DNA of 64,000 nt, taken from assembly GCF_001816145.1 (NCBI RefSeq), contig NZ_MDZB01000011.1:1-64000 (forward strand), read 5' to 3'. The position numbers and the translations under genes were made by a program. This DNA comes from Hymenobacter lapidarius (GTDB lineage: Bacteria > Bacteroidota > Bacteroidia > Cytophagales > Hymenobacteraceae). Positions 59,731 to 64,000 of the stretch are shown one piece after another (position 1 is the stretch's first letter; each line of letters starts with the position of its first letter). The notes under the pieces were generated by a model, which saw only the letters and a program-made list of their open reading frames with translations, ran no database searches and was not told the origin of the DNA.

Positions 59731-61365
59731 TCACCAGCGGTAAAGCACCGATAAAGCCTTGATACCGTAGGGGCTCACCGTGTAAATTTCCTTGCCCAGG
59801 CTGTCGGGGTAGGGCTCGGGATGGGTGCGGTAGGCGCCCAGGAAGTACTGCTCTTTGCCCGGGCCGCCCACCCGAAAACGTGCCCGGTCTTCGGGCTTCA
59901 TAATGGCGAGGTTGTTCTCGATGAGGCCGCCGTTCTGGGCAGTCACGTTGAGCACGGGGGAATCGTCGTGCTGCAGAATCCACTCCAGGCCCTGCCGGTA
60001 GCTCAGGCCCCAGTAGTCGCGCTCAAACAGGCGCTCGGCCTGCGAGGGCGCCAGAAACGAGAAGTAGACCTGCTGCTGCGGGTGCGCCTGCACCATACGC
60101 GCCGCAGTGTAGGCCATTTCGCCGCCCGCTACCAGCGCGAGGCCCAGCACCACCGGGCGCACCCAGCGGCGCTGCCGGCTGGCCTGCCACAGCGCCACCG
60201 CGCCGCGCCCAGCCAGCAGCAGCATGGCCGGATACACAAAGTACAGGTGCCGCCATCCGTCGTAAATCACCGATTCCAGGGCCACTACCATGATAATCGG
60301 CAGACTAAACCACCCCAGAAACAGGACATCCAAACGGCCTTCGAAGGTGCGCAGATACGCCAGGTTGCGGCGCATCAGGGCGTATAGCATCCCAAGTACT
60401 CCCAGCACAAACCCCACCGTATAGGCCACCGGAGTGGTGACGATAATCCAGACTGGGGCGTAGTGCCAGGGCAGCTCCAGGGTGCCCACGCGCCGCCCCA
60501 GGTACACGACTTCCCCAATCCAGCGGAATTTCTTCATGTTATCGAAGGCGGTGAGAAAATTCTCCACCGGGGCCTCCCACAGGTACGGCCAGCCCGCCAC
60601 GATGCCCAGCGCGGCCACCGCCAGAAAAACCGGTCCCGCCAGGGCCAACCGCCGCCGCACCTTATGGTCGGGGCGGCCAAAAACGGCTTCCAGCAGGAGC
60701 ATGCCCAGCGTCATGGCTACGAGCAGAACGCCGAGAATGCGGACGTCTACCGCGGCGGCGGTGGCCAGCCCGTGCACGGCCGCGCGGCCCAGCGACGGCC
60801 GTTGCAGCAGCCGCACCAGCGTGTACACGCCCAGCGTGAAAAACGCGAGGAATACAATGTCCTTCCCGTTGTAAAAAGCTTCAGCAAAAAACCGGGGCGA
60901 CAGCACCAGTAAAGCACTCACCACCAGCCCCCAGCGCCAGCTGCCAAACCGAATTCGGCCCAGATTATACAGTGCCCAGGCGCCCAGCGTGAACACTAAA
61001 AATACCGCAAAATGGCGCAGCAGGAAGTACGTGCGCGAGTCCTCCAGCTGCAGGCTTTGGTCGAGCAGCGCCAGGGGCAGCTCGAAAAACACGCCGTGGT
61101 CGTTTTCGCGGTATCCGTGGATGTCCGGCGTATCGCCGAATAGGCCGTGCTCGCGCACCAAGTCGGGCGCCAGGAGGCTGGCCACGTACTTGGCGCTCAC
61201 CATGCCGTTCAGGCGGTCCACGGGCTCGTCCCAAGACACGCCGTAGTCCTGGTAGAGGCCCAGCCCCAGCAGTAGCAGCAGCACAAAATAGGCGCGGACG
61301 TAAAAGCCCCGCGGATTAGCCGAAACGTAGCCACGCAGGAATTCCCGCAGACGTGATAGAAGCAT
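59731..61365 (-). CDS. GT-C family membrane glycosyltransferase (ArnT/PMT-like)
   Basis: 544 aa. N-terminal membrane helix followed by 'DYGVSWDEPVDRLNGMVSAKYV' with the Asp-Glu pair typical of the first periplasmic loop of GT39/GT83 enzymes, then about ten membrane segments ('LRHFAVFLVFTLGAWALYNLG', 'FFAEAFYNGKDIVFLAFFTLGVYTLV') and a soluble C-terminus (about 455-544). It would use a polyprenyl-phosphate sugar as donor. It is separated from the main glycosyltransferase run by the kynurenine genes. The acceptor is unknown. Confidence 0.8.
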   Translation of the reverse strand: MLLSRLREFLRGYVSANPRGFYVRAYFVLLLLLGLGLYQDYGVSWDEPVDRLNGMVSAKYVASLLAPDLVREHGLFGDTPDIHGYRENDHGVFFELPLALLDQSLQLEDSRTYFLLRHFAVFLVFTLGAWALYNLGRIRFGSWRWGLVVSALLVLSPRFFAEAFYNGKDIVFLAFFTLGVYTLVRLLQRPSLGRAAVHGLATAAAVDVRILGVLLVAMTLGMLLLEAVFGRPDHKVRRRLALAGPVFLAVAALGIVAGWPYLWEAPVENFLTAFDNMKKFRWIGEVVYLGRRVGTLELPWHYAPVWIIVTTPVAYTVGFVLGVLGMLYALMRRNLAYLRTFEGRLDVLFLGWFSLPIIMVVALESVIYDGWRHLYFVYPAMLLLAGRGAVALWQASRQRRWVRPVVLGLALVAGGEMAYTAARMVQAHPQQQVYFSFLAPSQAERLFERDYWGLSYRQGLEWILQHDDSPVLNVTAQNGGLIENNLAIMKPEDRARFRVGGPGKEQYFLGAYRTHPEPYPDSLGKEIYTVSPYGIKALSVLYRW

Positions 61366-61553
61366 AAAAGGAAAGCGGTACTGCGGGTGGGCCCACTGGC
61401 CCGGTAGCTCCCCAAAAGTACTTCTCGCAGGACCTTTTTTTGCGAAGCCGGCCGACGGAAGGACGGCTTGCGTTGTTACTACATTCTCTCGTCAACAGCC
61501 CGATGCCTTGCCGGGCGTCGCGCCGTCACACCCCTCCTGCTACCTCAGTCGCA

Positions 61554-62153
61554 ATGCCTTTACTACCCTTTCCACTCCCGCAGGCCGACTTGCTTTTTGA
61601 CCCCGATTTTCTACCGGCGGCGGAGGCCAATGCCCTGCTTGCCCACTTTATAGCCGGCATAGCGTGGGAGCAGCGCGCCATCTGCATGTTTGGGCGGGAG
61701 CTGCCGCAGCCGCGCCTCACCGCCTGGCACGGCGACCCCGCCGCGCGCTACACCTATTCGGGCCTCACCTGGGAGCCCCGCCCTTGGACGCCACCCCTGC
61801 TCGGCCTGCGCCAGCGCCTGGAAGCCGCCACCGGGGCCCGTTTCAACAGCGTGCTCCTGAACTACTACCGCGACGGCCGCGACAGCATGGGCTGGCACGC
61901 CGACGACGAGCCCGAGCTCGGCCCCACCCCCGTTATTGCTTCCCTGAGCTTGGGCGCTACCCGCCGCTTCCGCCTGCGGCCCGTCGGCCCCCGGGTTGGG
62001 CTGGCGCCCTCGTCCATCGGCCTCGACCTGCCCAACGGCAGCCTGCTGCTGATGCGCGGCCCTACGCAACAGTGCTGGCAGCACGCCCTGCCCAAAACGG
62101 CCCGGCCGGCCGGCCCGCGCCTCAACCTCACCTTCCGCTGGGTAGCGGGGTAG
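61554..62153 (+). CDS. AlkB-like alpha-ketoglutarate-dependent dioxygenase
   Basis: 199 aa from ATG 61554. 'FDPDFLPAAEANALLAHF', 'FGRELPQPRLTAWHGDP', 'FNSVLLNYYRDGRDSMGWHADDEPELGP' with iron ligands His115 and Asp117, 'IASLSLGATRRFRL', third His in 'QQCWQHALPKT' and the co-substrate motif 'RLNLTFRWV' (RxNxTFR). This is the AlkB/ALKBH2-3 pattern, so it probably repairs alkylated bases by oxidative demethylation. Single gene. Confidence 0.95.
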   Translation: MPLLPFPLPQADLLFDPDFLPAAEANALLAHFIAGIAWEQRAICMFGRELPQPRLTAWHGDPAARYTYSGLTWEPRPWTPPLLGLRQRLEAATGARFNSVLLNYYRDGRDSMGWHADDEPELGPTPVIASLSLGATRRFRLRPVGPRVGLAPSSIGLDLPNGSLLLMRGPTQQCWQHALPKTARPAGPRLNLTFRWVAG

Positions 62154-62927
62154 TGAGGGGCCGGTTGTCCGGGTATTAGTAGCTGTCCTTAGTGAGAACG
62201 GTAGCGCCCGGCAGGGCAGTTACCGCCTCAGTACATACCGTTCCAATGATGACTTCAACGATTCGTGCCCGACTACCGAAGGATAGCACATCTCATAGAA
62301 GTAAGAAAAGCAGTTCTACCGCGTGTATGGGGATAAAAAGGCAGGGTGCAAATTCACTTCTAAATCCTGGCATTCTTCAAACCCTATTCATTCGTACCTT
62401 TTATTCCCATCCGTTCTGCCTCGCTTTTATCAATTAATAGCGGATATCGGGATGGCCTGCCAGCTGCGGGTCCCATTCGTCGCTCACCAGAAACTGGCCA
62501 ACGCGCAGCGTCGTCAGCACGGGGCTGAGGACCACGGCTTTGGCCATCATGCGCCGCCATGCCGCAGCGCTTGGGGTGAGGGAAACAGCAGTGCCTTTGG
62601 GCAACACCAGCAACTTGGCCTGGCGGCTGGCAGTGCGCCACCGCCACCGCATGTACCCCATGCGCCTATACCGGAATCGGAAGTGTGTCATAACAGTGGG
62701 CCGCTAACAGTAGAAGTAGATTGGTGCTAACAAATCAAAAGTGCCTATCGGATAGCACTGTTCGGAGAATTTCCGGTTAACTGGGCACTATACTCGACAA
62801 ACACAACCCTAATCGGGCCGAGCCAGATTGCAAACCGCCTTCCCATTGCGCTAACGGTTCTTTTGCCCGCTCTCAAAGTCCAACCACCACTTGCGTAGTA
62901 GCTTCGCCGCCACACTTCCCTCCGCTT
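62154..62927. other. 774-bp spacer upstream of kynurenine 3-monooxygenase
   Basis: Lower GC than the flanking genes, with no member of the repeat families. The only candidate gene is the weak minus-strand frame at 62434-62691. A short palindrome (AGTGCCTATCGGATAGCACT) lies at 62740-62759, about 170 nt upstream of the monooxygenase start, and could be a regulator site. Confidence 0.4.
62434..62691 (-). CDS. Possible small protein, weak
   Basis: 85 aa at most; starts are ATG 62691, ATG 62661 or ATG 62652. The segment 'TLRVGQFLVSDEWDPQLAGHPDIRY' at the C-terminus looks protein-like, but the N-terminus is Arg-rich and there is no recognisable family or promoter. The other strand is open as well. 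Listed only because the 774-bp gap has no better candidate. Confidence 0.25.
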   Translation of the reverse strand: MTHFRFRYRRMGYMRWRWRTASRQAKLLVLPKGTAVSLTPSAAAWRRMMAKAVVLSPVLTTLRVGQFLVSDEWDPQLAGHPDIRY

Positions 62928-64000
62928 ATGCCCACTGCTACTCCTCCCCATGCGTCCGCCGAAACCCTCACCGTACTAGGCGCCGGCTTGGTGGGTTCGC
63001 TGCTCTCGTTGTACCTCGCCCGGCGGGGCCATGCCGTGCAGGTGCTCGAGCGCCGGCCCGACCCGCGCCGGGAAGGTTCTCAGGAAGGACGGTCCATCAA
63101 CCTGGCGCTGTCGGACCGGGGCTGGCGGGCCCTGGAAGGCGTGGGCGTGGCCGACGACATCCGGCAGGTAGGCATACCGATGGCGGGCCGCGTGATGCAC
63201 GACGCGCAGGGCACCCTCACCCGGCAGCCCTACGGCGAAGCCGGCCAGGCCATCTACTCCGTCAACCGCGGCCACCTCAACCGGTGCCTGCTCGACCTGG
63301 CCGAAGCCCAACCCGGGGTGCGCCTCAGCTTTGGCCAGCAGTGCCTGCGCACCGACCTCAAAAAGCAGGAGCTGCACCTGCTCGATACCGAAACCCAGCA
63401 GGCGCGCACGGAGCCCTACACCCGCTTATTCGGCACCGACGGGGCCTTTTCGGCCGTGCGCGGGGCCTTGCAGAAAACCGACCGCTACAACTACTCGCAG
63501 GACTACCTGGAGTACGGCTACAAGGAGCTCACCATTGCGGCCGGGCCGGAGGGCGCGTGGCAAATGGAGAAAAATGCCCTGCACATCTGGCCGCGCGGGC
63601 AGTACCTCATGATTGCGCTGCCCAACCTCGACGGCTCGTTCAACTGCACCTTATTTTTTCCCTACGAGGGCGCCGAAAGCTTTGCCGCGCTGCAAACGCC
63701 AGCCGACGTCACCACTTTTTTTGAGCGGGTATTTCCCGATGCCGTGCCGCTGATGCCGACGCTCACGCAGGAGTTTTTTGAGCACCCCACGGGGTCGATG
63801 GTCACCATCAAGTGCTTCCCGTGGAAGTACGACGACGACGTGCTGCTGATTGGCGATGCCTCCCACGCCATCCTGCCCTTCTACGGGCAGGGCATGAACT
63901 CGGGGTTTGAGGACTGCAGTGTGCTCAACCAGCTACTCGACGAGCACGGCGATGCGAACTGGGCCACCGTTTTTGCCGAGTTCCAGACCCAGCGCAAGCC
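62928..64000 (+). CDS. kmo: Kynurenine 3-monooxygenase, cut by the right edge of the window
   Basis: At least 357 aa from ATG 62928, with no stop codon before the end. FAD-dependent hydroxylase: 'LTVLGAGLVGSLLSLYLARRGH' (dinucleotide site), 'SQEGRSINLALSDRGWRAL', 'YSVNRGHLNRCLLDLAEA', 'LFGTDGAFSAVRGAL' and 'VLLIGDASHAILPFYGQGMNSGFED', all typical of KMO. It hydroxylates kynurenine to 3-hydroxykynurenine using NADPH, feeding KynU. About 100 residues (the C-terminal helix) lie outside the window. Confidence 0.95.
   Translation, partial: MPTATPPHASAETLTVLGAGLVGSLLSLYLARRGHAVQVLERRPDPRREGSQEGRSINLALSDRGWRALEGVGVADDIRQVGIPMAGRVMHDAQGTLTRQPYGEAGQAIYSVNRGHLNRCLLDLAEAQPGVRLSFGQQCLRTDLKKQELHLLDTETQQARTEPYTRLFGTDGAFSAVRGALQKTDRYNYSQDYLEYGYKELTIAAGPEGAWQMEKNALHIWPRGQYLMIALPNLDGSFNCTLFFPYEGAESFAALQTPADVTTFFERVFPDAVPLMPTLTQEFFEHPTGSMVTIKCFPWKYDDDVLLIGDASHAILPFYGQGMNSGFEDCSVLNQLLDEHGDANWATVFAEFQTQRK

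Noticed and set aside
62891..63724. 277-codon open frame on the plus strand over KMO
   Set aside because: It is the wrong frame; the true KMO frame starts at 62928 and runs off the window end.
1..64000. CRISPR array
   Set aside because: Dispersed palindromes are numerous but never form regularly spaced direct repeats, and no cas gene is present.
1..64000. tRNA or rRNA genes and insertion sequences
   Set aside because: I saw no cloverleaf-like segment, rRNA segment or transposase frame in the intergenic regions. A covariance-model scan would be needed to exclude small RNAs.

Overview
The window is about 64 kb of GC-rich chromosome that reads as a member of the Bacteroidota, most likely Hymenobacter or a close relative (inference). 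The evidence is the Bacteroidota-type -7 promoter box TAnnTTTG in front of many genes, large lipoproteins with LASC/VSGC lipoboxes, TPR-containing sensor kinases, a crtD/cruF carotenoid pair, a bacterial kynurenine degradation set, and many short palindromic intergenic repeats. I found no tRNA, rRNA, CRISPR array, transposase or phage gene.

Layout. 0-13 kb is mostly housekeeping and accessory metabolism: an OmpA-family protein, an SRPBCC protein, a GNAT acetyltransferase, an RlmI-type rRNA methyltransferase, CtlX hydrolase, crtD-cruF, a TetR-like regulator, an M28 peptidase lipoprotein, a small membrane protein and GapN. 13-25 kb carries two TPR sensor histidine kinases (the first broken by a frameshift), an AT-richer orphan gene, an M13 peptidase lipoprotein, rpiB-tatC, glyA, a sigma/anti-sigma-like pair and a metallophosphatase. 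25-36 kb holds two hydrophilic orphans, a pterin dehydratase, rsmI-lnt, an inositol monophosphatase, a FeoB-associated Cys-rich protein, a small PRPP-synthetase-like protein, a radical SAM/SPASM protein, a redoxin-fold protein and radA.

36-62 kb is a surface-polysaccharide region. It first makes nucleotide sugars (rfbA, a WbpP-type epimerase, rfbB, galE, a WbpO/TviB-type dehydrogenase, a WbpD-type acyltransferase). It then has lipid-linked glycosyltransferases (two GT2 enzymes of the GtrB/DPM1 type), a methyltransferase, four polytopic GT-C-like membrane proteins and two small lipoproteins. Two of the membrane proteins and both lipoproteins appear to share the same extracytoplasmic beta-sandwich module, which is the most system-like novelty here. 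Embedded in this region are tryptophan-degradation genes: an aminomuconate-semialdehyde dehydrogenase (43-45 kb), then 3-hydroxyanthranilate dioxygenase, ACMS decarboxylase and kynureninase (55.8-58.8 kb), and finally kynurenine 3-monooxygenase cut by the right edge. Together they would take kynurenine to 2-aminomuconate, away from NAD synthesis; the tryptophan dioxygenase and formamidase steps are not in the window.

Intergenic space is dominated by palindromic repeats. One family of about 100 bp with GTCATGCTGAGC ends has nine copies, all immediately downstream of a gene 3' end and none between divergent genes. Other palindromes are built from short near-tandem words. Some repeats have been captured as the C-terminal codons of adjacent proteins.
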